From: JAGRGG01 sp965217265
Lineage (GTDB): Bacteria > Pseudomonadota > Alphaproteobacteria > Geminicoccales > Geminicoccaceae
Assembly (NCBI GenBank): GCA_965217265.1
Contig: CBDCHP010000012.1
Coordinates: 62,001 to 126,000 of the forward strand
Length of the DNA: 64,000 nt
Direction: 5' to 3'
The first letter of the stretch is position 1; each line of letters opens with the position of its first letter. Made by a program: the position numbers and the translations under genes. Shown here in pieces: positions 1 through 7,510 of this stretch. The notes beneath the pieces are model-generated. The model was given only the letters and a program-made list of their open reading frames with translations. It made no database searches and had not been told where the DNA came from.

Positions 1-1
1 G

Positions 2-73
2 CCGACGCGGTACGCCGAGAAGGCGGCGGCGGCCGGGAGGGACGCGCGCTTCTTTCGCTACGTCAGGGTATAG
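2..73 (+). CDS. C-terminal end of an unidentified protein (partial)
   Basis: An open frame runs from the window edge to a TAG at 71-73 and ends in FFRYVRV. Too little is visible to name a family. It is proposed as a real gene end because its stop codon coincides with the outer end of the dispersed inverted-repeat element, the same arrangement seen at recognisable genes elsewhere in the window (for example the lipoprotein gene ending at 24178). Coding status is an inference. Confidence 0.4.
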   Translation, partial: PTRYAEKAAAAGRDARFFRYVRV

Positions 74-217
74 GCGCTTCGCGGCGCTAGGCGCGCGGCC
101 TTCTTTTTTCTCTTTTTTATTTTTGTCTGAGGCTAGCCCTCGGCATCCAAGCCAGCCCCGGCCAAAGTTGCAAAAAAGAGAAAAAGAAGACCGCGCGTCA
201 GCGCACGCGAAGCGTTC
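71..217. repeat. Dispersed inverted-repeat element, copy R1
   Basis: Near-complete copy of about 147 bp lying between two convergent gene ends. The left arm has the GC patch GGCGCGCGGCC followed by a long T-rich tract. The right arm is its inverted complement and ends in CGCACGCGAAGCGTTC, 2 nt before the stop codon of the molybdoenzyme gene. The core is a hybrid: its left half matches the core of R5 and R6, and its right half matches that of R3. Confidence 0.85.
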
Positions 218-219
218 CC

Positions 220-2472
220 CTACGCCTCCCGCAAGTCGGTATGCCCGATCGGCAGCGCGCGCACCCGCTTGCCGGTCGCGGCGAAGATGGCGTTGCACAC
301 GGCGGGCGCGAAGGGCGGCACGCCGGGCTCGCCGACGCCGCCGGGAGGGGCCTCGCTCGCGACGATGTGCACCTCGATCGCCTTCGGCGCGTCGGTCATC
401 CGGGCGACCGGGTAGTCGTCGAAGTTGCCCTGCTGCACGCGGCCCTTCTTCGCCGTGATCTCGCCGAAGAAGGCCGCACTCATGGCGTAGATGCAGGCCC
501 CCTCCATCTGGGCCCTGACCCGGTCGGGGTTGACGATCGTGCCGGCGTCGACCGCCATGACGACGCGCGGGATCGTGACCTTGCCCGCCTTGTCGACCGC
601 GACCTCGGCCACGGTCGCGACGTAGGAGAGGAAGCTGCGATGCACGGCGAGGCCCATGCCCGTGCGCGCCGGCAGATCGCGGCCCCAGCCGGCCTTCTCG
701 GCGGCGAGGTCGAGGACGCGGCGCAGGCGGCCGGTGTCGATCGGGTAGGTCTCGATGCTGTTGTCGTAGTTGCCGTAGTCCTCGACGCCGCCCGCCTTGA
801 GGTCGATCAGCCGGTCCTCGCCGAGCAGGCGGCGGACATAAGTAAGGTGGTCCTCGCCGGCCGCCGTCGCCAGCTCGTGCGTGAACGAGTTGATGGCAAA
901 GGCGTGGAAGACGTTCTGCACCGCGCGCTTCCAGCCGATGCGGACGTGCGGCTCGGCCTCGCCGCTCTCGATGCAGACGTTGGGCACGGCGTAGGGGAGA
1001 TCGGTGAGGCCGAAGTCGAGTTCCCAGGTGCCGGGCTTTGTCTGCCCGGTGAAGATGTTCATGATCGGCGGGAACACGGTGCGGTGGTGCCACGCGCTCG
1101 GCATCCCGTCCGGGCCGACGGCGGCGCGGACGAACTGGGCGGCCGCCGCGTGGTAGTAGCCGTTCTTGACGTCGTCCTCGCGCAGCCAAGTGACCTTGAC
1201 CGGCGCGCCGATCGCCTTGCTGACGAGGGCAGCCTCGGCGCCGAAATCAGGCTTCGACTTGCGGCCGAAGGCACCGCCCAAGAGCGGGACGTGCGCCGTC
1301 ACCTTGGCCTCGTCGAGGCCCAGCGCCTCGGCGGCGCTGGTGCGCAGCGCCTGCCCGTCCTGGCACGAGGCCCAGATCTCGCAGGTGCCGTCCTTGACGT
1401 CGGCGACGGCGACCGGCACCTCCATCGGCGCGTGGACGAAGTGCGGCGACCAGTAGGCGGCCTCGACCGTCTCGGCCCCGTCCGCGGCGAACGCCGCCTC
1501 GATGTCGCCCTCCATGCGGCGAATGTCGCCGGGCTTCTTGGCGCGCTCCTCCAAGGCGGCGCGATACGCGGTCGTGTCGAAATCGGCGTTGGCGCCGTCC
1601 TCCCACGCGATCTTGAGCTTCTTGCGGCCCTCGTTCGCGGCCCAGGTGTTGCTCGCGATCACGGCGAGCCCGCCGAGCGGTTGGTAGGCGACCGGCGGCT
1701 TCGGCCCGGCTAGCTCGACCACCCGCTCCACGCCCGGCACCTTCAGCGCCTCGGCGTCGTCGTAGGATTTGACCTTGCCCAAGAGCACCGGCGGGCGCTG
1801 GATCGCGGCGTACTTCATGCCGGGCAGCACGATGTCGATGCCGTAGACGGCGCGGCCGTGCGTCATGTCGGCGAGATCGACGATCGGCACCGGCTTGCCG
1901 ATGTAGCGCCAGTCCTTGCGGTCTTTGAGCTTGATCTCGCTCGGTACTTCCATCGCGGACGCCGCCTCGACCAGATCGCCGTAAGGGACCTCGCGGCCGG
2001 ACGCGGCGTGGACCACCTTGTGGTTTTGCGCCTTCACCTCGGACGGATCGACGCCCCACTCGACCGCGGCGGCGTGCTCCAGCATCGTGCGCACAGCAGC
2101 CGCCATGTCGCGCAGGCGGTCGAAGTTCTTCACCACGCTGCGCGAGCCGTCGGTGTACTGGTCGCCGTACTTGACGTCGCCCTCGGCCTGCTCGACGCGG
2201 ACCATCGCCCAGTCGGCCTCCAGTTCGTCGGCCATGATCTGCGGCAGGGACGTTCGAACGCCCTGGCCCATCTCGGAGCGGTGCGAGATCAGCGTGACGA
2301 CGCCGTCCGGGCTCAGCTTGATGAAGACGTTGGGGGCAAAGTCCGCCGTGGCGCCGGGGGCGGCCCAGACCGGACCGCTGGGCGCCACGGCCGTGCCGAG
2401 CACGAGGGAGCCTGCCGCGAGGCCGGTCGTCTGGAGAAAGCCGCGCCGGCTGACGTTCAGGATCTTGGTCAT
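220..2472 (-). CDS. iorB: Molybdopterin-dependent oxidoreductase large subunit (isoquinoline 1-oxidoreductase beta-type)
   Basis: The 750-aa protein belongs to the xanthine dehydrogenase/aldehyde oxidase family. It starts with a twin-arginine signal (SRRGFLQTTG, residues 8-17), so it is probably exported folded to the periplasm with its molybdenum cofactor. Family motifs include EMGQGV near residue 70 and the C-terminal GVGEPG, whose Glu is the expected catalytic base. The ATG overlaps the stop of the [2Fe-2S] subunit gene (TGATG), so the two subunits are translationally coupled. The substrate cannot be read from sequence; N-heterocycles or aldehydes are typical for relatives. The stop lies 2 nt from element R1. 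Confidence 0.88.
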   Translation of the reverse strand: MTKILNVSRRGFLQTTGLAAGSLVLGTAVAPSGPVWAAPGATADFAPNVFIKLSPDGVVTLISHRSEMGQGVRTSLPQIMADELEADWAMVRVEQAEGDVKYGDQYTDGSRSVVKNFDRLRDMAAAVRTMLEHAAAVEWGVDPSEVKAQNHKVVHAASGREVPYGDLVEAASAMEVPSEIKLKDRKDWRYIGKPVPIVDLADMTHGRAVYGIDIVLPGMKYAAIQRPPVLLGKVKSYDDAEALKVPGVERVVELAGPKPPVAYQPLGGLAVIASNTWAANEGRKKLKIAWEDGANADFDTTAYRAALEERAKKPGDIRRMEGDIEAAFAADGAETVEAAYWSPHFVHAPMEVPVAVADVKDGTCEIWASCQDGQALRTSAAEALGLDEAKVTAHVPLLGGAFGRKSKPDFGAEAALVSKAIGAPVKVTWLREDDVKNGYYHAAAAQFVRAAVGPDGMPSAWHHRTVFPPIMNIFTGQTKPGTWELDFGLTDLPYAVPNVCIESGEAEPHVRIGWKRAVQNVFHAFAINSFTHELATAAGEDHLTYVRRLLGEDRLIDLKAGGVEDYGNYDNSIETYPIDTGRLRRVLDLAAEKAGWGRDLPARTGMGLAVHRSFLSYVATVAEVAVDKAGKVTIPRVVMAVDAGTIVNPDRVRAQMEGACIYAMSAAFFGEITAKKGRVQQGNFDDYPVARMTDAPKAIEVHIVASEAPPGGVGEPGVPPFAPAVCNAIFAATGKRVRALPIGHTDLREA

Positions 2473-2930
2473 CACCCGGCCTCCGCCACCTGCTTGATCG
2501 CCGCAAAGATGCGGCCGTACGTGCCGCAGCGGCAGATGTTGCCCGCCATCGCGTCCCGGATCGCGTCGTCCGAGGGGTTGGGCGCGTCGGCGAGGAGCGA
2601 GGCCGCCTGCATGATCTGCCCGCTCTGGCAGTAGCCGCACTGCGGCACGTCGTGCTCGGCCCAGGCGGCCTGGAGCGGGTGGTCGCCCTCGGGCCCGGCC
2701 AAGCCCTCGATCGTGGTGATCTCGGCGCCGTCCAGACTGCCGACCGGCAGGCCGCAGGAGCGCGCCGCGACGCCGTCGATATGGACGGTGCAGGCGCCGC
2801 ACTGCTGGATGCCGCAGCCGTACTTGGTGCCGGTGAGGCCGATGACGTCGCGAACGACCCACAAGAGCGGCATGTCGTCCGGCACGTCGACCTCGTGCGT
2901 CGTGCCGTTGACTTCGAGAACGATCGGCAT
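2472..2930 (-). CDS. iorA: [2Fe-2S] small subunit of the molybdenum hydroxylase (isoquinoline 1-oxidoreductase alpha-type)
   Basis: The 152-aa protein has the normal length for this subunit. An N-terminal plant-type ferredoxin domain carries YGCGIQQCGAC plus a downstream Cys, and a C-terminal [2Fe-2S] domain carries CGYCQSGQ and ICRCGTY. It passes electrons from the molybdopterin subunit encoded next to it. The ATG at 2930 was chosen because a GAAGGGAAG ribosome site lies just upstream and the protein then begins at the ferredoxin fold (MPIVLEVNG). It lacks its own signal, so it probably travels with the Tat-signal-bearing partner. An electron acceptor subunit such as a c-type cytochrome is not seen nearby. 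Confidence 0.9.
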   Translation of the reverse strand: MPIVLEVNGTTHEVDVPDDMPLLWVVRDVIGLTGTKYGCGIQQCGACTVHIDGVAARSCGLPVGSLDGAEITTIEGLAGPEGDHPLQAAWAEHDVPQCGYCQSGQIMQAASLLADAPNPSDDAIRDAMAGNICRCGTYGRIFAAIKQVAEAG

Positions 2931-3104
2931 GGTGCTTCCCTTCGCGACCCGCCAGGTCCGCCACGGGCTATGGGATAGCATCGTATGCTTCCAAAGCGTC
3001 GGCGACCATCCCTTTGATCCGGGTATCGCGTCGATGGCGGCTGACCGCGGCCGCCGCGTCTGCTATCCCGCCGCGGGTCCAAGCCAACGGGAGCGCGCGC
3101 GACG

Positions 3105-4175
3105 ATGGGCAAGACATTCGCCGGCAATTACTTCGAGGACTTCGAACTGGGTCAGACGCTCACGCACGCGACGCCGCGCAGCTTGAGCGAGGGCGACGCG
3201 GCGCTCTACGCCGCCCTCACCGGCTCGCGCTACGCCCAGACCTCGGCCGCGACCGTCGCGCGCGGCAACGGGCTGCCGGCCCTGCCGATCGACGACCTGC
3301 TCGCCTTTCACACCGTGTTCGGCAAGACGGTGCCCGACGTCTCGCTCAACGCCGTCGCCAACCTCGGCTACGCCGACGGGCGGTTCTTGAGCCTCGTCTA
3401 CCCGGGCGACACGCTGCGCGCGACCTCGAAGGTGATCGGATTGAAGGAGACCTCGTCCGGCCGGACCGGCATCGTCTACGTCCGCACCGAGGGGACCAGG
3501 GCTGACGGCGACCCGGTCGTCGATTACGTCCGCTGGGTAATGGTCAACAAGCGCGACGCGGGCACCAGGACGGGGGCCGACACCGTGCCGGACCTGCCGG
3601 CGGCGGTGGCGGCCGGGCGGCTCGTCGTGCCGGAGGGCCTAGTCGCGAGGGACGTCGACCCCGCCCTCACCGGCAGCGGCGACTTCTTCGAGGACTACGA
3701 GGTCGGCGAGAAGATCGACCACGTCGACGGCATGAGCGTCACCGAGACCGACCACCGCCTCGCGACGCGCCTCTATCAGAACACGGCCAGGGTCCACTTC
3801 AACGAGCACGCCGAGCGGGGGGGCAGGTTGGGGCGGACGATCGTCTACGGCGGCGTCGTCATCTCGATCGCCAAGGCGCTCGCCTTCAACGGGCTCGGCA
3901 ACATGCTGCACCTGCTCGGCATCAACGCCGGCGCGCACGCCAACCCCTGCACCGCCGGCGACACGGTCTACGCGTGGTCGGAAGTCCTCGACAAGGCGGA
4001 TCTGGGGGACCGCGCCGACGTCGGCGCGCTGCGTCTCCGCCTCGTCGCCTTGAAGGACGCGCCGGCCGGCGGCTTCCCCCTCAAGGGCGACGACGGCAAG
4101 TACCGGCCCGAGGTCCTGCTCGACTTCGACTACTGGGGCTTGTTTCCGAAGCGCGCGGCCCGGTCAGCCGGTTGA
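3105..4175 (+). CDS. mch: Mesaconyl-CoA hydratase (MaoC-type; ethylmalonyl-CoA pathway)
   Basis: The 356-aa protein has two hot-dog (MaoC) domains in tandem and closely follows the Rhodobacter mesaconyl-CoA hydratase pattern: HATPRSLSEGDAALY, AFHTVFGKTVPDVSLNAVA and GIVYVRTEG. It would interconvert mesaconyl-C1-CoA and beta-methylmalyl-CoA in the ethylmalonyl-CoA pathway for acetyl-CoA assimilation without isocitrate lyase. It is divergent from the molybdoenzyme genes, with a 174-bp intergenic space. No other pathway gene (ccr, ecm, mcl) lies in this window. The start ATG is the only one in front of the conserved domain. Confidence 0.88.
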   Translation: MGKTFAGNYFEDFELGQTLTHATPRSLSEGDAALYAALTGSRYAQTSAATVARGNGLPALPIDDLLAFHTVFGKTVPDVSLNAVANLGYADGRFLSLVYPGDTLRATSKVIGLKETSSGRTGIVYVRTEGTRADGDPVVDYVRWVMVNKRDAGTRTGADTVPDLPAAVAAGRLVVPEGLVARDVDPALTGSGDFFEDYEVGEKIDHVDGMSVTETDHRLATRLYQNTARVHFNEHAERGGRLGRTIVYGGVVISIAKALAFNGLGNMLHLLGINAGAHANPCTAGDTVYAWSEVLDKADLGDRADVGALRLRLVALKDAPAGGFPLKGDDGKYRPEVLLDFDYWGLFPKRAARSAG

Positions 4176-4273
4176 AGCGGCCGGTTTTGTCGTCGTCGCG
4201 CAAGCGGGGCTCCACCTCTGGTGCTTGAGTGGCGGGGATCGTGCTCGGGCGTTGAAGAGAATTGGGGGAAACC

Positions 4274-5968
4274 ATGACAACGATCCTAGACCGGCGGGTC
4301 GGCGCGCCGCACCCCGGCCGGGGCGGGCGCGGGCGGGCGACGGCGCGGGGGCGGCAGGCGAGCGTCGAGGGGCTGGCGGCGGTCGGCGGGCTGATCGGGG
4401 CAGGGCCGCACCGGCCGGACCTGCTGATCGAGCACCTGCACCGGGTCCAAGACCGCTTCGGCTCGATCTCGGCCGACCACGTCGCCGCCTTGGCAGAGCA
4501 CATGCGGATGGCGCAGGCCGAGGTCTACGAGGTCGCCACCTTCTACGCCCACTTCGACGTCTTGAGGCAGGGCGAGGCGCCGCCGCCCGAGCGCACCGTG
4601 CGGGTCTGCGAGAGCCTGACCTGCGCCATGTTCGGCGCCGGGCGGCTCTACGACGCCCTGCAGGGCGGGCTCGACCCGGCCGAGGTCCGCGTGCTCAAGG
4701 CGCCCTGCATGGGCTTTTGCGACCGGGCGCCGGCCGTGGCGCTCGACCAGTTCCACCTGCAAGCCGAGGGCGGCCTCGCCAGCGTCCGTGACGCGATCGG
4801 GCAAGGCCGGGGCGGGCCGGAGGTCCCCGTCTACCCCGACCTCGCCGCCTACCGGGCCAAGGGCGGCTATGAGCAGCTTGAGCGCTGCCGCTCGGGCGAG
4901 ATCAGCTTCGAGCGGGTCGCCGAGACCTTGAGCGAGGCCGGGCTGCGCGGCCTGGGCGGGGCCGGCTTTCCGACCGGGCGCAAGTGGGGCTTGGTGCGCT
5001 CGCAGCCCGGGCCGCGCCACGCCTGCATCAACGCGGACGAGGGCGAGCCCGGCACGTTCAAGGACCGCTACTACCTCTCGGCCGAGCCGCACCGCTTCTT
5101 GGAGGGTGCTTTGATCGCGGCCTGGGCGGTCGAGGCCGAGCGCCTGTGGATCTACCTGCGCGACGAGTATCCGGGCATCAACCGCGTGCTCGGCGCCGAG
5201 GTCGCAGCGTTGGAGGCGGCCGGCATCGTCGATCCGGGCTACGTCGTGCTGCGCCGCGGCGCCGGGGCCTACATCTGCGGCGAGGAGAGCGCGATGATCG
5301 AGAGCCTGGAGGGCAAGCGCGGCCTGCCCCGGCACCGCCCGCCCTACGTCGCGCAAAAGGGCCTGTTCGGCCGGCCGACCTTGGTCAACAACGTCGAGAC
5401 GGTCTACTGGGTGCCCTCGATCCTGGAGCGGGGCGCCGCTTGGTTCGCCGAGCAGGGCACGCGCGGCTACAAGGGGATGCGCTCCTACTCGGTCTCGGGC
5501 CGGGTCAAGAAGCCGGGCGTGCTCCTGGCGCCGGCCGGCTCGACGGTGGCGGACCTGATCGGGCAGGCCGGCGGGATGATCGACGGGCACGAATTCCGCG
5601 CCTACCTGCCCGGCGGCGCTTCGGGCGGCATCCTGCCGGCGTCGATGGCCGACCTGCCGCTGGAGTTCGGCGAACTGGAAAAGCACGGCGGCTTCGTCGG
5701 CAGCCACGCCGTCGTCGTGCTGTCCGACCAGGACGACCTCAAGGCCGCCGTGCTCAACCTGATGCGCTTCTTCGAGGACGAGAGCTGCGGCCAGTGCACG
5801 CCCTGCCGCGCCGGCACCGAGAAAGCCGCCAAGCTGATCGCGCGCGACGCCTGGGACGAGCCCCTGCTCCTCGAACTGGCCCAAGCCATGGCCGACGCCT
5901 CCATCTGCGGCCTCGGCCAAGCCGCCACCAACCCCATCAAGAGCTACTTGCGGTTTCTCAAAACCTGA
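4274..5968 (+). CDS. NuoE-NuoF fusion: NADH-binding diaphorase subunit
   Basis: The 564-aa fusion contains a NuoE-like thioredoxin-fold [2Fe-2S] domain (CESLTCAMFG and CMGFCDRAP, about residues 110-160) followed by a NuoF-like part with the FMN/NADH site (RGLGGAGFPTGRKW) and a C-terminal [4Fe-4S] motif ESCGQCTPCRAGT. Such fusions are the NADH-handling module of soluble NAD-dependent formate dehydrogenases or related complexes, transferring electrons between NAD(H) and a catalytic subunit. The ATG at 4274 has a strong GGGGGA site 5-10 nt upstream; an in-frame TTG at 4262 lacks one. No FdsA-like catalytic subunit follows, so the module is an orphan here. Confidence 0.85.
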   Translation: MTTILDRRVGAPHPGRGGRGRATARGRQASVEGLAAVGGLIGAGPHRPDLLIEHLHRVQDRFGSISADHVAALAEHMRMAQAEVYEVATFYAHFDVLRQGEAPPPERTVRVCESLTCAMFGAGRLYDALQGGLDPAEVRVLKAPCMGFCDRAPAVALDQFHLQAEGGLASVRDAIGQGRGGPEVPVYPDLAAYRAKGGYEQLERCRSGEISFERVAETLSEAGLRGLGGAGFPTGRKWGLVRSQPGPRHACINADEGEPGTFKDRYYLSAEPHRFLEGALIAAWAVEAERLWIYLRDEYPGINRVLGAEVAALEAAGIVDPGYVVLRRGAGAYICGEESAMIESLEGKRGLPRHRPPYVAQKGLFGRPTLVNNVETVYWVPSILERGAAWFAEQGTRGYKGMRSYSVSGRVKKPGVLLAPAGSTVADLIGQAGGMIDGHEFRAYLPGGASGGILPASMADLPLEFGELEKHGGFVGSHAVVVLSDQDDLKAAVLNLMRFFEDESCGQCTPCRAGTEKAAKLIARDAWDEPLLLELAQAMADASICGLGQAATNPIKSYLRFLKT

Positions 5969-6160
5969 TGCGGCGTCTGTTCAAGGGCTGCCGCGTCCTG
6001 GCGACGATGGACGAGGCCTTGGGCGAGGACGGACGCCTCTGGGCGAGGACGGACGCCTCTGGGCGAGGACGGACGCCTCTGGGCGAGGACGGACGCCTCA
6101 CGGTGCTCGACGCGCCGAAGCTGGTCGAGAGGCATAATTTGATTGGCTCTAGGGTTGATC
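5968..6160 (+). pseudogene. Probable internally deleted amidohydrolase/deaminase remnant
   Basis: A frame opens with an ATG overlapping the preceding stop (TGATG) and reads LFKGCRVLATMDEALGE, which resembles the N-terminus of 8-oxoguanine deaminase-like amidohydrolases. The 20-bp tandem array follows, and then LDAPKLVERHNLIGSR, which resembles a C-terminal helix of the same family. All metal-binding motifs are missing and the frame runs on into element R2 (to about 6249). I infer a gene collapsed by a large internal deletion. Resemblance is judged by eye, and a random read-through frame is possible. Confidence 0.35.
6021..6100 (+). repeat. Four-copy 20-bp tandem repeat
   Basis: GGGCGAGGACGGACGCCTCT is repeated four times head to tail with no spacer. 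The last copy differs only in its final base (A for T). Because 20 is not a multiple of three, each unit is read in a different frame, giving GEDGRLWARTDASGRGRTP in the remnant frame. Perfect identity suggests recent expansion by slippage or unequal exchange. Confidence 0.97.
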
Positions 6161-6301
6161 TGAACGCTTCGCGTTGCGCTCGCCGCGCCGGCTTTTTTCC
6201 TTCTTTTTGCTACTCGTCGTCGGGAATCGGCCCTCGGCGGTGCGGCTAATCTCCTACGTTAACACTGGCAAAAAACGCGGCGAGCGCACGCGAAGCGTTC
6301 A
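6161..6301. repeat. Dispersed inverted-repeat element, copy R2
   Basis: Complete 141-bp copy with perfect outer ends: TGAACGCTTCGCG at 6161 and its complement CGCGAAGCGTTCA ending at 6301. It lies between convergent genes. The last three bases are the TGA stop (minus strand) of the GNAT gene. The core joins a type-A half (TTGCTACTCGTCG) to a type-B half (CTACGTTAACACTGGC), making it another hybrid. Confidence 0.92.
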
Positions 6302-6886
6302 CAACCGCTTCAACCAGAACACCATCGGCTTTTCCGTCTCGTCGTCCTCGCCCAAGTCCTTCCAAGCGAAAGTGGTCTGCATATCGTCCCTCCGCTCGTA
6401 GCCGCGCTTCTGCCAGAAGGCGTCGAGCGGGCGGTAGCCCTCGGGCTTGGCCGGGTGGTCGTTCGGGCGGACGACGGCGCAAAAGGCGGTGGTCGAGCAG
6501 CCGAGGTCGCGGGCGTGCGCCTCGCGCAGGTCGAAGAAGCGGTGCCCGAGGCCCCGCCCGCGATAGTCGGGGCGCAGGACCGATTCGGCGCAGTAGAACA
6601 CCGTCTCCGGGTCGATGCCGCGCTCGACGAAGGGGCGGACGAAGGCGTCGTGCTCGGCGGTGAGCGGCGTGCCGGTCGCGGCGCCGACGACGCTATCGCC
6701 GTCCTTCGCCGCGACGATGACGCTCCTCGGGTGCGCGGCGAACTTGGCGAGGTAGCGCTCCTCGTAAGCCCTGTCGCCGTCGTAGAGGTAGGGAAATGCG
6801 CGAAAGACCCCGATGCGCAAGTCGGCCACGGCCGGGAGCGCGTCTTGCAGCGCGTCGCCGGTGAGCGGGGCGACGTCGAGCGTCAC
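6299..6886 (-). CDS. GNAT-family N-acetyltransferase
   Basis: The 195-aa protein has a GNAT fold. The acetyl-CoA loop is visible as RPDYRGRGLGHRFF near residues 105-118, preceded by YCAESVL (beta-4). The substrate cannot be predicted. GTG at 6886 is the chosen start because it overlaps the TGA of the upstream SnoaL-like gene, indicating translational coupling. The TGA stop is supplied by the end of element R2, and the protein ends in FWLKRL. Confidence 0.82.
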   Translation of the reverse strand: MTLDVAPLTGDALQDALPAVADLRIGVFRAFPYLYDGDRAYEERYLAKFAAHPRSVIVAAKDGDSVVGAATGTPLTAEHDAFVRPFVERGIDPETVFYCAESVLRPDYRGRGLGHRFFDLREAHARDLGCSTTAFCAVVRPNDHPAKPEGYRPLDAFWQKRGYERRDDMQTTFAWKDLGEDDETEKPMVFWLKRL

Positions 6887-7299
6887 GACCCGCCCTCCAC
6901 CTGCCGCAGCCAATCTTTCAGGTTGTAGTAGGTCGTGATGCGGGTGATCTTGCCTTCCTCGATCGTCATGAAGCTGCCGGCCGGTAGTTCGTACGTCTGG
7001 CCCCGCGCCTCGGGCAGGCCGGCGTCGGTCTTGGCGTAGGTGCCCTTGACGGTGAACTCGGCCGCGGCGCGCGCCCCGTCCTCGCCCGCCATGACGACGA
7101 CGTCGCCGAGCCGCTCGCGATAGCAGCGGTCCATGTGGGCGAGGAACTCGCGGAACTTCGCCAGCCCCACCCGCACGTCGCCCTGGTTGACGTGGTGGTG
7201 CACGTCCTCGTGCAGCCGGGACACCATGCCCTCCCGGTCGCCGGCGTTGAACGCCGCGAAATAATCCCGCACCAAAGCCTCGGTCGCCCCGCGCGTCAT
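6883..7299 (-). CDS. SnoaL-like/ketosteroid isomerase-related protein
   Basis: The 138-aa NTF2-fold protein has the typical opening ALVRDYFAAFNAGDREGMVSRL and ends with ITTYYNLKDWLRQVEGGS, a pattern of the ketosteroid isomerase-related subgroup. These are small cone-shaped proteins, either enzymes or ligand binders, and no catalytic role can be assigned. It is the first gene of a two-gene unit with the acetyltransferase (4-nt overlap). Element R3 lies about 60 nt upstream, between it and the preceding OmpA-type gene on the same strand. Confidence 0.8.
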   Translation of the reverse strand: MTRGATEALVRDYFAAFNAGDREGMVSRLHEDVHHHVNQGDVRVGLAKFREFLAHMDRCYRERLGDVVVMAGEDGARAAAEFTVKGTYAKTDAGLPEARGQTYELPAGSFMTIEEGKITRITTYYNLKDWLRQVEGGS

Positions 7300-7359
7300 C
7301 CTCGTCTCCCCCGTTCTGCGAGGGGCTTAGCAAATGCCGCAAGCCTCGGGTAGGTCTGC

Positions 7360-7510
7360 TGAACGCTTCGCGTGCGCTAGGCGCGCGGCCTTTTTCTCTT
7401 CTTTTTTGCTACTTGTCGCCGAAGATTGGCTTCAACGCCCGAGCCAGCCCCGGCCAAAGTTGCGAAAAAGAGAAAAAGAAGACCGCGCGTCAGCGCACGC
7501 GCAGCGTTCA
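7360..7510. repeat. Dispersed inverted-repeat element, copy R3
   Basis: Complete 151-bp copy with left end TGAACGCTTCGCG and right end CGCACGCGCAGCGTTCA. The final TCA is the stop codon (minus strand) of the OmpA-like gene. The core is type A in inverted orientation relative to R4, R10 and R11 (CCAGCCCCGGCCAAAGTTGC on the plus strand). It separates two genes on the same strand. Confidence 0.93.

Noticed and set aside
71..217. Dispersed element as a full insertion sequence
   Set aside because: Copies are only about 150 bp and carry no transposase frame. Frames that cross them have no conserved protein signal.
241..1713. Long open frame on the plus strand opposite the molybdoenzyme gene
   Set aside because: In DNA this GC-rich, frames antisense to real genes stay open by chance. 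The minus strand encodes a clear molybdenum hydroxylase here. Many similar long shadows (for example 4286-5920 minus and 24388-26250 plus) were left out for the same reason.
6021..6100. Possible CRISPR array
   Set aside because: The 20-bp units are contiguous with no spacers and only four copies, and there are no cas genes.
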